Shown one piece after another: positions 1-6,744 of a stretch of DNA of 64,000 bases. The notes beneath the pieces are model-generated. The model saw only the letters and a program-made list of their open reading frames with translations. It had not been told where the DNA came from and searched no databases. Numbering within the stretch: position 1 is the first letter of the stretch; the number at the start of each line of letters is the position of its first letter. The translations under genes and the position numbers were made by a program. Source of the stretch: Oscillospiraceae bacterium (GTDB taxonomy: Bacteria; Bacillota; Clostridia; Oscillospirales; Oscillospiraceae); NCBI GenBank assembly GCA_020025515.1, contig JAHHRZ010000010.1, positions 1-64,000 of the forward strand, written 5' to 3'.

Positions 1-181
1 TACACTGTGTCAGCATGTTATAATACTTGATTCGGTGGTGTTGCTTGAGATATTGTCTACGGCGATTGCCCCAAACAGCAATTTCAAATTCCGGCTGTTC
101 GGGTAGTTTGATGTTTGGAATGAAATAATCTCCCTGCTGGGTATATGTTCCGCCGCTCTGCTCAAATAATGTCTGTTTCAT
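1..181 (-). CDS. tnpV: TnpV-family transposon protein, 3' end off window
   Basis: Sixty codons are visible before the gene runs off the left edge. The protein opens MKQTLFEQSGGTY and continues with IPNIKLPEQPEFEIAVWG and an R/K/Y-rich stretch ending YYNMLTQC. I recognise this as the N-terminus of TnpV, a small protein of unknown function carried by Tn4451-type transposons and related integrative elements of Firmicutes. The ATG at 181 is preceded by an AGGAGG Shine-Dalgarno at 190-195. It is the first sign that the left end of the window is accessory DNA. Family assignment is from memory of the N-terminal motif. Confidence 0.8.
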   Translation of the reverse strand, partial: MKQTLFEQSGGTYTQQGDYFIPNIKLPEQPEFEIAVWGNRRRQYLKQHHRIKYYNMLTQC

Positions 182-335
182 AGTCTTGACCTCCTATAAT
201 TTGATTGTGACTTCATTTTACAGGAGTCTTATAGGAAATACGAATGTGCGAATTAGGAAAATGAACCTGTCGCAGAATTTGCATTCTGCGACAGACCCAA
301 TCTTTTTTGTCTGCAAGCGTGATATTCACAGCTAT

Positions 336-415
336 ATATTGAAAAGTTGCTTTTATCTCGACATGATTATATTGAAAAGTTGTTATTTTGGTGCTACAAT
401 AATATTGAAAAGTTG
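336..415 (+). repeat. Three 14-bp direct repeats at exact 33-bp period
   Basis: The sequence ATATTGAAAAGTTG occurs identically at 336-349, 369-382 and 402-415. Both steps are exactly 33 bp, about three helical turns, so all copies lie on nearly the same DNA face. The last copy ends 3 bp before the AGGAGG ribosome binding site of the ATPase gene that starts at 432. The 19-bp spacers are unrelated. The arrangement suggests a phased operator or an RNA element in the 5' leader; neither is proven. If read in frame with the downstream gene, the copies give ILKSC every 11 residues. Confidence 0.85.
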
Positions 416-431
416 TTCAGGAGGGCTTTCT

Positions 432-1754
432 ATGCTATACCGAAAGATTTCCATAACCATTGAAGATCACCTGAAGTCCGGAAGTAATAAGATTTTGTTG
501 GTTGATGGTGCCAGGCAGGTGGGCAAAACTTATATTATCCGTCATGTGGGCAAGAGGCTGTTTGAAAACTTTATTGAGGTCAACATGGTGGAGGACTCTG
601 TCGGTGACCGTCTGTTTGCAGAAACCAAAACCGTAGAGGATTTTTATCTTCAGCTCAGTATGATTGCCGGAGATAAAATGGGGCAGAAGGAAAATACTTT
701 GGTTTTCATTGATGAGATCCAAGCATATCCCCATCTTCTGACACTGCTCAAATTTCTTCAGCAGGATGACAAATTTACCTACATTGCCAGTGGCTCTCTG
801 CTGTGCGTAACGCTTTCTCAAACCACATCCATTCCCATGGGAAGTATTCGCAAAATTCGAATGTTTCCCTTGGACTTTGAGGAATTTCTGTATGCAAATG
901 GCATGAATGAAATTGTCATTTCTGCTATGCGGAAAAAGTTTGAACGGCTGGAAGCACTGGACGAGCCGATGCACAACAAGATCATGGATCTGTTCCGAAA
1001 GTATCTTCTTGTGGGTGGACTTCCGGATGCCGTCAACACCTATATTGCCACGAAGAATATTCAGTCCGTCCGGGAAATTCAAAGTGAAATTCATGACTAT
1101 TATGCGGCAGATGCCTCAAAATACGATGAGGACAACAAGCTGAAAATTCGCCGTATTTACGATTTGATTCCTTCCAACATGGAAAACAAGAAAAAGCGTG
1201 TGGTTGCCCAGTCTATCGAAAACCAAAAGGGAAGGACTTTCGCTGACTATGCCGATGAATTTGAGTATCTTGTCAGCGCAGGCATTGCTCTGGATGTTCA
1301 GGCGATCTCCAATCCATCCTTCCCGCTGATTGAATCCGCAGGCAAGAACCTTTTGAAGCTCTATCTGAATGATGTGGGCATTCTCACCGGAATCCTGTAT
1401 GGAAACAACATTCGTGCTATCTTGGACGATGAGCGAAGCGTCAATTTGGGGGCTGTTTATGAAACCGTTGTAGCAAGTGAGCTGGCTGCTCATGGGCATA
1501 AGCTATACTACTACGACAATCGCCGCAACGGCGAGGTAGACTATTTGATTGATGATTACGACAGCCTCTCCGCAGTACCCATTGAGGTGAAATCCGGAAG
1601 AGATTATACCATTCACAGCGCCCTGAATAAGTTCACTTCTAACGAAGATTACCACATTCAGAAAGCCTATGTGGTTTCCAACGAGCGAACCATCACCACA
1701 AAGGGCAAAATCACCTATATTCCCATTTACTACATTATGTTTTTCGGGAAGTAA
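432..1754 (+). CDS. AAA family ATPase with C-terminal DUF4143
   Basis: A 440-residue protein of the COG1373 type, usual length for the family. It has a Walker A GARQVGKT at residues 26-33, a Walker B with VFIDEIQ at about 91-97, and a C-terminal DUF4143 region containing GEVDYLI and PIEVKSG, which resembles the core of restriction-like nucleases. An open frame extends upstream to 186, but ATG 432 is chosen because an AGGAGG lies 8 bp before it and family similarity begins at MLYRKI. These ATPases are common in Clostridia and Bacteroidetes, often near mobile DNA; their cellular role is unknown. An intrinsic terminator follows at 1782. Confidence 0.85.
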   Translation: MLYRKISITIEDHLKSGSNKILLVDGARQVGKTYIIRHVGKRLFENFIEVNMVEDSVGDRLFAETKTVEDFYLQLSMIAGDKMGQKENTLVFIDEIQAYPHLLTLLKFLQQDDKFTYIASGSLLCVTLSQTTSIPMGSIRKIRMFPLDFEEFLYANGMNEIVISAMRKKFERLEALDEPMHNKIMDLFRKYLLVGGLPDAVNTYIATKNIQSVREIQSEIHDYYAADASKYDEDNKLKIRRIYDLIPSNMENKKKRVVAQSIENQKGRTFADYADEFEYLVSAGIALDVQAISNPSFPLIESAGKNLLKLYLNDVGILTGILYGNNIRAILDDERSVNLGAVYETVVASELAAHGHKLYYYDNRRNGEVDYLIDDYDSLSAVPIEVKSGRDYTIHSALNKFTSNEDYHIQKAYVVSNERTITTKGKITYIPIYYIMFFGK

Positions 1755-1781
1755 TGCAGTCGCTATGATACCTATAAAATC

Positions 1782-1814
1782 CCTCCCGAACGGAAATTCA
1801 TTCGGGAGGTTTTC
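1782..1814 (+). terminator. Intrinsic terminator after the DUF4143 ATPase
   Basis: Perfect 9-bp stem CCTCCCGAA/TTCGGGAGG at 1782-1790 and 1801-1809, followed by TTTT. Confidence 0.75.
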
Positions 1815-1851
1815 TGTTTGTCAGTTTTGTATGCTACCAACTTTTATAGCC

Positions 1852-1976
1852 TTTGAGATGGGGCACACTGATGCAACAACCACCGCAAAGATCTACTCCC
1901 ACCAGATTGCAAAATCCGTGCCACAGCCGCAGGCGTCCGTGCCGGCGTGTTTGCGACCATCAGAAAAGCGGAATAA
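1852..1976 (+). pseudogene. Tyrosine recombinase C-terminal remnant, frameshifted
   Basis: The frame reads GHTDATTTAKIYSHQIAK, the box around the catalytic tyrosine of phage-type integrases (H..TT..IYSH). Just after QIAK the frame must shift by one base to continue as AAGVRAGVFATIRKAE and a TAA stop, matching the end of the second fragment at 2568-2687. No upstream integrase domain is present. It is a dead 3' end. A GC-rich hairpin (1982-1996/2002-2016) follows immediately. Confidence 0.75.
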
Positions 1977-1981
1977 ATAGA

Positions 1982-2016
1982 AATAACGCCTGCGAGTATT
2001 GCTCGCAGGCGTTATT
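1982..2016 (+). terminator. Hairpin behind integrase remnant 1
   Basis: A perfect 15-bp inverted repeat, AATAACGCCTGCGAG and its complement, with a 5-nt loop directly after the remnant's stop. There is no clear T tract, so it may be a terminator or part of the old attachment region. Confidence 0.5.
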
Positions 2017-2342
2017 AGTTAGCCTTCATATGCTCCTGATTCTTCCGACTGCTCAGTTTCTCCATAACCTTACGATGCTGCATATCTTCGCCTCCGCATA
2101 TAGTATTACGCAATTACTGTAACATTATTCCCAGTATATTTCAGGCTCTTTGTAACATTATTCTCAATTTCACTGTTCAATGTGTAACATTTTTCTGATT
2201 TGGCGCAAGCACTCCTGAGTAAAAACAGAATATTAAGTTTTAACGGCTGAGATTCAACGAGATCCCAGCCGTTTTGAAGGATATATTTTCCGGCGTAGTT
2301 TTCTAATCGCAAACATTACACTGCTCTCAGAAAACAGCATGA

Positions 2343-2687
2343 AGTGCACTGAAAATTCGCATAAAAAGTGGCCTGATCCGGAAGAATACCGGCTTCATCT
2401 TTACCAAAGATGATGGAACGGTTATGCACCCAGACAATATCACTGAGTGGCTGGAGAAATCTAGTAAAGCAGAGGATCTGCCTCATATCCACTCACATCT
2501 GTTCCGGCACACTGCCGCATCCACTATGATCGCCAACGGCATCGACCTGGTGACCACCGCCGCAGAGCTGGGGTGTACTGATGCAACGACTACTGCAGAG
2601 ATTTACGCCCACCAAATCGCAAAAGCCCGTGCCGCCGCAGTAGGCATCCGGGCAGGTGTATTTGCGACAATTAGAAAAGTGGAATAA
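2343..2687 (+). pseudogene. Tyrosine recombinase C-terminal remnant 2
   Basis: Open from 2343 (after a TGA at 2340) to the stop at 2685, encoding about 114 residues of the catalytic domain of a phage/ICE integrase. FIFTKDDGTVMHPDNITEW is the typical mid-domain segment, HLFRHTAAS carries the H-x-x-R box, and TDATTTAEIYAHQI carries the box with the tyrosine. The N-terminal core-binding domain and the first catalytic Arg are missing, so it cannot be active. An internal ATG at 2424 gives a nominal 87-aa ORF. The last 40 residues are nearly identical to the remnant at 1852. A hairpin (2698-2711/2720-2733) follows the stop at the same place as in copy 1. Confidence 0.8.
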
Positions 2688-2927
2688 ATAGAAAGAACCC
2701 CCAAGGATATGTCAAATATCATATTCTTAGGGGATAACTTCCGTTTTATGGACTTATTGTTTCAGACTGTCAGAAAGAACAGGAAGCAAAGGAACTTCAG
2801 AAGTTCTTGGTGTCGATTACGCAGGTGGACACATCGTCTCTACAATGGTCAAAACAATGATGGATATAGAAATGTTACTGGTAACACGGAACATATTATT
2901 GCGAAGATTAATCAGTCACATAAACAA

Positions 2928-3542
2928 TCAAAAAATAAATAAAAGCATAATCCATGGGGATACAAAGAGTAATACATAAAATATAAGGTTGATTATAGGA
3001 AAAACGCAGCATTCAGCTTTGTGTAGCCAGCTAAGCCGTTCCCAAGTTTCGGGGTGTTTTCTGTTTTTATACAAGTTGTGACAGGCACGATAATAGTCGA
3101 CATCTGCCCTTAACTCCATACTATCCACAATTTCATGATACGAATCAATTGCTTCATCTACTGTTATTTTATTTTTCACTTCTGCAGAATCCGGTGCATT
3201 TATTTGTGCTTTAATTTTTTTCTTCAGTCTTTTTAATTTATCCAAACTCGCAACTACTTGTTTTGTTCTGGTTTCATAGTTTGCAAAAGAAATAAGTAAG
3301 GAAGCTATCAACACAACAATAGAGAAGGTCAGTGTTACGTACTCTAAAAGAGCTGGAAATTTTATATACGCTTTAAAAGATAGCGGCAGAATTCCATACA
3401 GAATAGATATTACACTATAATAGACAACGAAAAATCTGGATACGACATCTTGGGTATGTAATCTTTTATACATTTGCCCATAGTTTTCTGTTGTAAAATC
3501 AAGATCTCTAAGTAAGTAATCAAAATGACTTTCTTTATCCAT
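2928..3542 (-). CDS. SLATT-like membrane effector, partner of RT
   Basis: A 204-residue protein with two closely spaced hydrophobic segments at about 35-56 and 66-87, a charged helical middle rich in Lys/Asp/Glu (about 95-175), and a third hydrophobic segment at 180-204. This is the layout of SLATT domains (SMODS and SLOG-associating two-TM effectors), thought to form membrane pores in nucleotide- or RT-linked conflict systems. The resemblance to the RT-associated SLATT subfamily is my recollection, not a search result. It starts 21 bp after the stop of the RT gene with its own AAGGGTG site, so the two are almost certainly co-transcribed, RT first. Inferred role: toxic effector released or triggered by RT activity. 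Confidence 0.7.
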   Translation of the reverse strand: MDKESHFDYLLRDLDFTTENYGQMYKRLHTQDVVSRFFVVYYSVISILYGILPLSFKAYIKFPALLEYVTLTFSIVVLIASLLISFANYETRTKQVVASLDKLKRLKKKIKAQINAPDSAEVKNKITVDEAIDSYHEIVDSMELRADVDYYRACHNLYKNRKHPETWERLSWLHKAECCVFPIINLIFYVLLFVSPWIMLLFIF

Positions 3543-3563
3543 TCTATTTCACCCTTTTTACAT

Positions 3564-5048
3564 TTACCAGTAAAGTATATCGTCTGTTAAGTTTTTATTT
3601 GCAATAAATAATGTTTTAAAGAAATATGATCGAAGAGGTTCTCCAACTTTTTCTTCAAAATCAGACCTGTTGTAATGATCATAATCTAATTTGAATTTTA
3701 AATCTACAAAACTCAAATCGCAGGTTAATCGATACATTTCTGCTTCATTCAAAGCTGTTTCGTCTCTATCAAGAATATAGCCGTCTGAATTATCCTTATA
3801 TTTACTTTTATAATACGCTTTGTAAAAAGATTTTCTGCTTGCTAATAACGTTCCCTTACTAACTTCATCATCGATATATTCGTTAATTAAAGTACAAACA
3901 TGGCGGTCTAAAGATTTTAATACTGATACATCTGACAGTTCATTGGGGAGAGAAGTTAGAATCCAGCCAAACTTTCCTTTTATCTTTCCTCCAGGAATAT
4001 TTTTTTCATATACATAGCCTGTTATAAGTAAATTTAGCCGGGTAATTAAAGAATTAAGCGCTCTATTGGGCATTACATCAGTATATATGTCATAAAAATG
4101 GTAGCTTTTTGTTCTCGATATGCGACGATACCACAAAAACAGTGCATCAAGTTGACTTTCTACACGTTTTTCTTGCTCATGAGAAATACATATGGCTCTG
4201 TTTTTTAATGTTGACCCCAGAAAACAAACAGACTCCTCACGATCTAAACATCCTTTTTGTACTTTTTCATTATTAACAGTAAGACCATAAAACGATTGTA
4301 AGTCAAAAACTATTTTTCGAGAAACACGATCTAATTCATCTTTAGTTGAAAACAGGATAAAAATATCATCTACATAGCGGGCATAGTACATAAATTTACT
4401 ATATGGCTCCGTACTATATTTAATATCGAAATCACGCAAGTACCTTTCTGCAAAAAGAGAGGAAACAGAAATACCTTGTGGAACCCCTGTTCCTAAAGGT
4501 ATATCCAGTGACACATCCATTGTATAAAATAGTTTTTCAGTTAAATATAAAAAGTCATCGTCAAATTTATCCTCTTTTAATTGATTAATGAGAAGTTGCC
4601 GGTTGATAGAATCGAAGTAATTAGATATATCTAATCTCAAAAAATAGTTGAATTGTGGTTCACCACTAGGTCCTTTGGCGTTAAGTTTTAATGAAATTTC
4701 GTGAAGTATGCGGTCACGAGTTGTCAAAGTACAATAATCTTTTCCACATTTTCGGTAAAAGTTCTGTACATACAGTGACATCAGCTTAGTTGTAAAACGA
4801 TCACGTATTGTTGATTTAAAAATCAGGCGAGGAAGTCTATAATGCCTTTTTACTTTTAAAAATAGCTCAAAACGAGTAAACTTATATTTGTGACTACGTA
4901 TTTGATTTGTAATTATAGATATGCTCTTTTCAAAATCTTTTTTGAATACTTTGTAGGTTACTTTATCCGCACCTGGTTTTGAATGACTACAATACTCATT
5001 TAAAACCACCTGAGGATAACCGGATTGAAATATATCCAAAAACTTCAT
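3564..5048 (-). CDS. Reverse transcriptase of a defence-type module
   Basis: A 494-residue RT. Visible motifs: FLRLDISNYFDSI at 136-148 (first catalytic Asp, 140), GVPQGISVS at 188-196, ARYVDDIFILF at 223-233 (catalytic DD 227-228), and FLGS at 277-280 for the primer grip. About 210 residues follow, far more than a plain thumb. There is no maturase, HNH or integrase domain and no intron RNA, so it is not a group II intron ORF; retron hallmarks such as VTG were not seen. The size and the SLATT partner fit the UG/Abi group that includes the DRT systems; the exact class cannot be assigned by eye. ATG 5048 has GAGG seven bases upstream. Strong AT bias marks it as acquired. Confidence 0.85.
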   Translation of the reverse strand: MKFLDIFQSGYPQVVLNEYCSHSKPGADKVTYKVFKKDFEKSISIITNQIRSHKYKFTRFELFLKVKRHYRLPRLIFKSTIRDRFTTKLMSLYVQNFYRKCGKDYCTLTTRDRILHEISLKLNAKGPSGEPQFNYFLRLDISNYFDSINRQLLINQLKEDKFDDDFLYLTEKLFYTMDVSLDIPLGTGVPQGISVSSLFAERYLRDFDIKYSTEPYSKFMYYARYVDDIFILFSTKDELDRVSRKIVFDLQSFYGLTVNNEKVQKGCLDREESVCFLGSTLKNRAICISHEQEKRVESQLDALFLWYRRISRTKSYHFYDIYTDVMPNRALNSLITRLNLLITGYVYEKNIPGGKIKGKFGWILTSLPNELSDVSVLKSLDRHVCTLINEYIDDEVSKGTLLASRKSFYKAYYKSKYKDNSDGYILDRDETALNEAEMYRLTCDLSFVDLKFKLDYDHYNRSDFEEKVGEPLRSYFFKTLFIANKNLTDDILYW

Positions 5049-5064
5049 ATCTTCACCTCATTTA

Positions 5065-5166
5065 GGCAAGGGGTATATAGATCGATAACACCGGTTTCGC
5101 ACCAGTTTAAATAAAAAAGATTGCCGTAACTCAGTTACCTAATATAGCTGCTTAAGCCCCCTTGCC
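5065..5166 (-). ncRNA. Structured leader RNA of the RT-SLATT unit
   Basis: On the minus strand a predicted RNA of about 102 nt runs from 5166 to 5065. Its first nine bases GGCAAGGGG (5166-5158) are perfectly complementary to its last nine CCCCTTGCC (5073-5065). Inside are a GUAAC-UGA-GUUAC hairpin (5126-5138), a 6-bp ACUGGU-GCGAA-ACCGGU hairpin with one G-U pair (5090-5106), and a U6 run. The predicted transcription start of the upstream promoter falls at about 5167, so the RNA would begin with the closing stem. The 3' end is 17 bp before the RT start codon. This layout resembles the ncRNAs upstream of DRT and retron RTs, which act as template or cofactor. Existence as a separate RNA is inferred. 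Confidence 0.6.
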
Positions 5167-5167
5167 A

Positions 5168-5201
5168 AGGTATATTTTATCAAAATATACCTAAAAGTAA
5201 A
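5168..5201 (-). promoter_or_regulatory. Promoter with embedded 11-bp dyad for RT unit
   Basis: On the minus strand, TTTACT (5201-5196), a 16-bp spacer and TAAAAT (5179-5174) form a plausible sigma-A promoter. The spacer and -10 lie inside a perfect dyad, AGGTATATTTT/AAAATATACCT (5168-5178 and 5182-5192) with a 3-nt centre. A repressor on the dyad would block the promoter. Confidence 0.6.
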
Positions 5202-5458
5202 TGCTTTTGTAAATAATTTTATCAATCGACAATAATAAATAATTCTTATTGTCGGTAATTTGGAGCATTCTAAATAAACGATATTAAATTACATAATAGC
5301 CAAATATATTTTTCTATTTCTGTACTATTTAAATTTCATTAGATTTAATACAAAAAGTTCGGCTTTCTCCATTTTCCCAAAATACCATTTAAACTATAAA
5401 CCCCCCAATAAACCCCTGCGGGATTTTCGGCTCTTCTAAATCGCAGCAAAAAGTATAG
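5202..5458. other. AT-rich gene-free stretch with 9-bp dyad
   Basis: No convincing gene. A perfect inverted repeat CGACAATAA/TTATTGTCG lies at 5227-5235 and 5246-5254. A short minus-strand frame (about 5350-5440) rich in W, Y and G may be the tail of a deleted gene. Base composition matches the RT island. Confidence 0.5.
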
Positions 5459-5494
5459 AAAAAGACCGGAATTCGTATGAATTCCGGTCTTTTT
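5459..5494 (-). terminator. Strong terminator downstream of tRNA scar
   Basis: A 16-bp perfect stem, AAAAAGACCGGAATTC with its complement and a 4-nt loop, with T runs on both strands. On the minus strand it follows the 3' end of the tRNA fragment by 5 bp and is probably the original tRNA terminator. Confidence 0.85.
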
Positions 5495-5499
5495 ATGCT

Positions 5500-5541
5500 T
5501 GCGGATGCAGGACTCGAACCTACGACCTCCGGGTTATGAGC
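5500..5541 (-). tRNA. 3' fragment of initiator tRNA-Met (att-like scar)
   Basis: The minus strand reads from the last base of the 5' anticodon stem through the CAT anticodon loop, the variable arm GGAGGTC, the T arm with GGTTCGAGTCC and the acceptor end GCATCCGCA. There is no encoded CCA. The 5' half of the tRNA is absent; upstream sequence is phage-like instead. The break in the anticodon stem is typical for integration into tRNA genes, where the displaced 3' copy marks the distal att site. It is not a functional tRNA. Confidence 0.8.
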
Positions 5542-5546
5542 TGGGC

Positions 5547-6122
5547 ATGGTGGCAGACGATGACGGATGTGTGGATGCCATTATGGTGATGAGAACCTAT
5601 CGGTCCACACGGCGAGAATTAAACGAATTGGTCCGGGAGAATCTGGTGCAGATTCTGGATCAAAGACTTTTGATCTGTTACATTGTGGACTGGGAGCAGA
5701 TCAACAAGATCAGAAAGGACCGATACCACCGAGGCCCCTACTATGACCTGCTGCAATCCACCCGCCCCAGGACACCCAACGGGCAACCGGAGGACAACCA
5801 ATCCGCACCCGAGGCAAGGCAAGGTCAAGATAGGAAAGAAGAGGATAGGCAAGGGAAGTCCCAGATGGACACCGCCTGTGCGCCGCCCACCATGGAAGAG
5901 GTGACGGATTATTGCAAGCAAAGACGCAGTCCCGTAGACCCCCAGTGGTTTTATGACTATTATCAATCCAGAGGCTGGTGCATGGGAAAAGTCACGGTGC
6001 GGGACTGGAAGGCCCTGCTTCGCAACTGGGAAAAGCAGGAGCGCAGACAAAGCCCTGCCCGGGAGGAAGAGGACTACAGCTGGCTGGGCGTATTTGAGGA
6101 AACGGAGGAAGGAATCTCATGA
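5547..6122 (+). pseudogene. Phage replisome organizer remnant, 5' truncated
   Basis: About 191 residues remain. LVQILDQRLLICYIVDWEQ followed by INKIRKDRYHRGPYYDLL is the end of the N-terminal replication-organizer domain of Firmicutes phages, and VTDYCKQRRSPVDPQWFYDY through VRDWKALLRNWEK is the usual C-terminal segment. The beginning is cut at the tRNA scar, so the frame's nominal start inside the tRNA (MRMQDSNLRPPGYE) is an artefact. Its stop overlaps the ATG of the next remnant (ATGA at 6119), the normal phage order of organizer then helicase loader. Inferred role when intact: loading the phage replisome. Confidence 0.7.
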
Positions 6123-6285
6123 ATCAGAAGCCGGAAATGCCCCCCAGAGAAGGGACTGCATGAGACCGGGGGACTATGTCTGCCCGGACGACGTCCTCAT
6201 CTACTGCGGCACCTGCCGCACCCCCCGGGAGACCGTGGTGGAATTCTTTGCAGACCCCAAATACCGCCGCCGTGCACCCGTAAAA
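6119..6285 (+). pseudogene. Phage DnaC-like helicase loader, N-terminal scrap
   Basis: Begins MNQKPEMPPREG, hits a stop, then continues in another frame as GDYVCPDDVLIYCGTCRTPR. This is the Cys-containing N-terminus of phage/ICE DnaC-like loaders. The ATPase domain is absent: the sequence runs straight into the pyr operon terminator at 6282. Together with the organizer remnant it marks the right end of a prophage deletion. Confidence 0.6.
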
Positions 6286-6317
6286 AAGTGCCTTTCCCGT
6301 TTTTGGGAAAGGCACTT
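6282..6317 (-). terminator. Terminator of the pyr operon
   Basis: 13-bp stem AAGTGCCTTTCCC/GGGAAAGGCACTT (6286-6298, 6305-6317) followed on the minus strand by T6, just after the pyrI stop. Confidence 0.9.
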
Positions 6318-6326
6318 GCAGTGCAA

Positions 6327-6743
6327 TCAGTTTGCCTTGGTCTCGCAGTACAGGCAGCGGTAGACTCTCTTTTTGGGGTCGGTGAGGGTGAAGATGTGGG
6401 GCAGCTCCTGCTCAGTGGAGGAGATGCACCGGGGGTTCTTGCAGCGAATCACATTGGTCAGCTGGGGAGGCAGGAACAGCTGCTTCTTCTCCACGGTGAC
6501 ACCGTCTTTGATGATGGAAACCGTAACATCCGGGTCCACATAGCCCAGAATGTCCATGTTGACCTCGATCTCCGAGTCGATCTTGATGATGTCCTTCTTG
6601 CCCATCTTGTGGCTAGTGGCGTTCTGGATGATGGCAACGGAGCATTCCAGACGGTCCAGCTTCAAAAGCCGATACAGCTCCATGCCCTTTCCGGCGGTGA
6701 TGTGGTCAATGACAATACCGTTCTTGATGGAATCAATATTCAT
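6327..6743 (-). CDS. pyrI: Aspartate carbamoyltransferase regulatory chain
   Basis: A 138-residue PyrI. The N-terminal allosteric domain begins with NGIVIDHITAGKG, and the C-terminal zinc domain has Cys at 101, 106, 130 and 133. The family is known to bind CTP/ATP and to bridge PyrB trimers in the 6+6 ATCase. It starts 1 bp after pyrB stops and is the last gene of the nine-gene pyr operon. PyrI is somewhat shorter than the E. coli protein (153 aa). Its presence implies nucleotide feedback at the enzyme level, consistent with the absence of an obvious attenuator in the operon leader. Confidence 0.95.
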   Translation of the reverse strand: MNIDSIKNGIVIDHITAGKGMELYRLLKLDRLECSVAIIQNATSHKMGKKDIIKIDSEIEVNMDILGYVDPDVTVSIIKDGVTVEKKQLFLPPQLTNVIRCKNPRCISSTEQELPHIFTLTDPKKRVYRCLYCETKAN

Positions 6744-6744
6744 G

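Noticed and set aside
336..415. Possible CRISPR array
   Set aside because: Three 14-bp units with 19-bp spacers are too short, no cas genes, and the repeats run into a ribosome binding site.
2709..2971. Small plus-strand frames downstream of the second integrase remnant
   Set aside because: One frame reads protein-like (LGVDYAGGHIVSTMVKTM) but has no start, no recognised family and overlaps the 3' end of the SLATT gene; probably a scrap of a lost gene.
3564..5048. Group II intron-encoded protein
   Set aside because: No maturase X or endonuclease domain and no intron RNA domains V/VI nearby; a partner gene and leader RNA fit a defence RT better. A retron is not fully excluded.
5499..5546. 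Start of an ORF reading MRMQDSNLRPPGYE
   Set aside because: Well-known artefact from the antisense of a tRNA 3' half; the phage-like coding begins after the scar.
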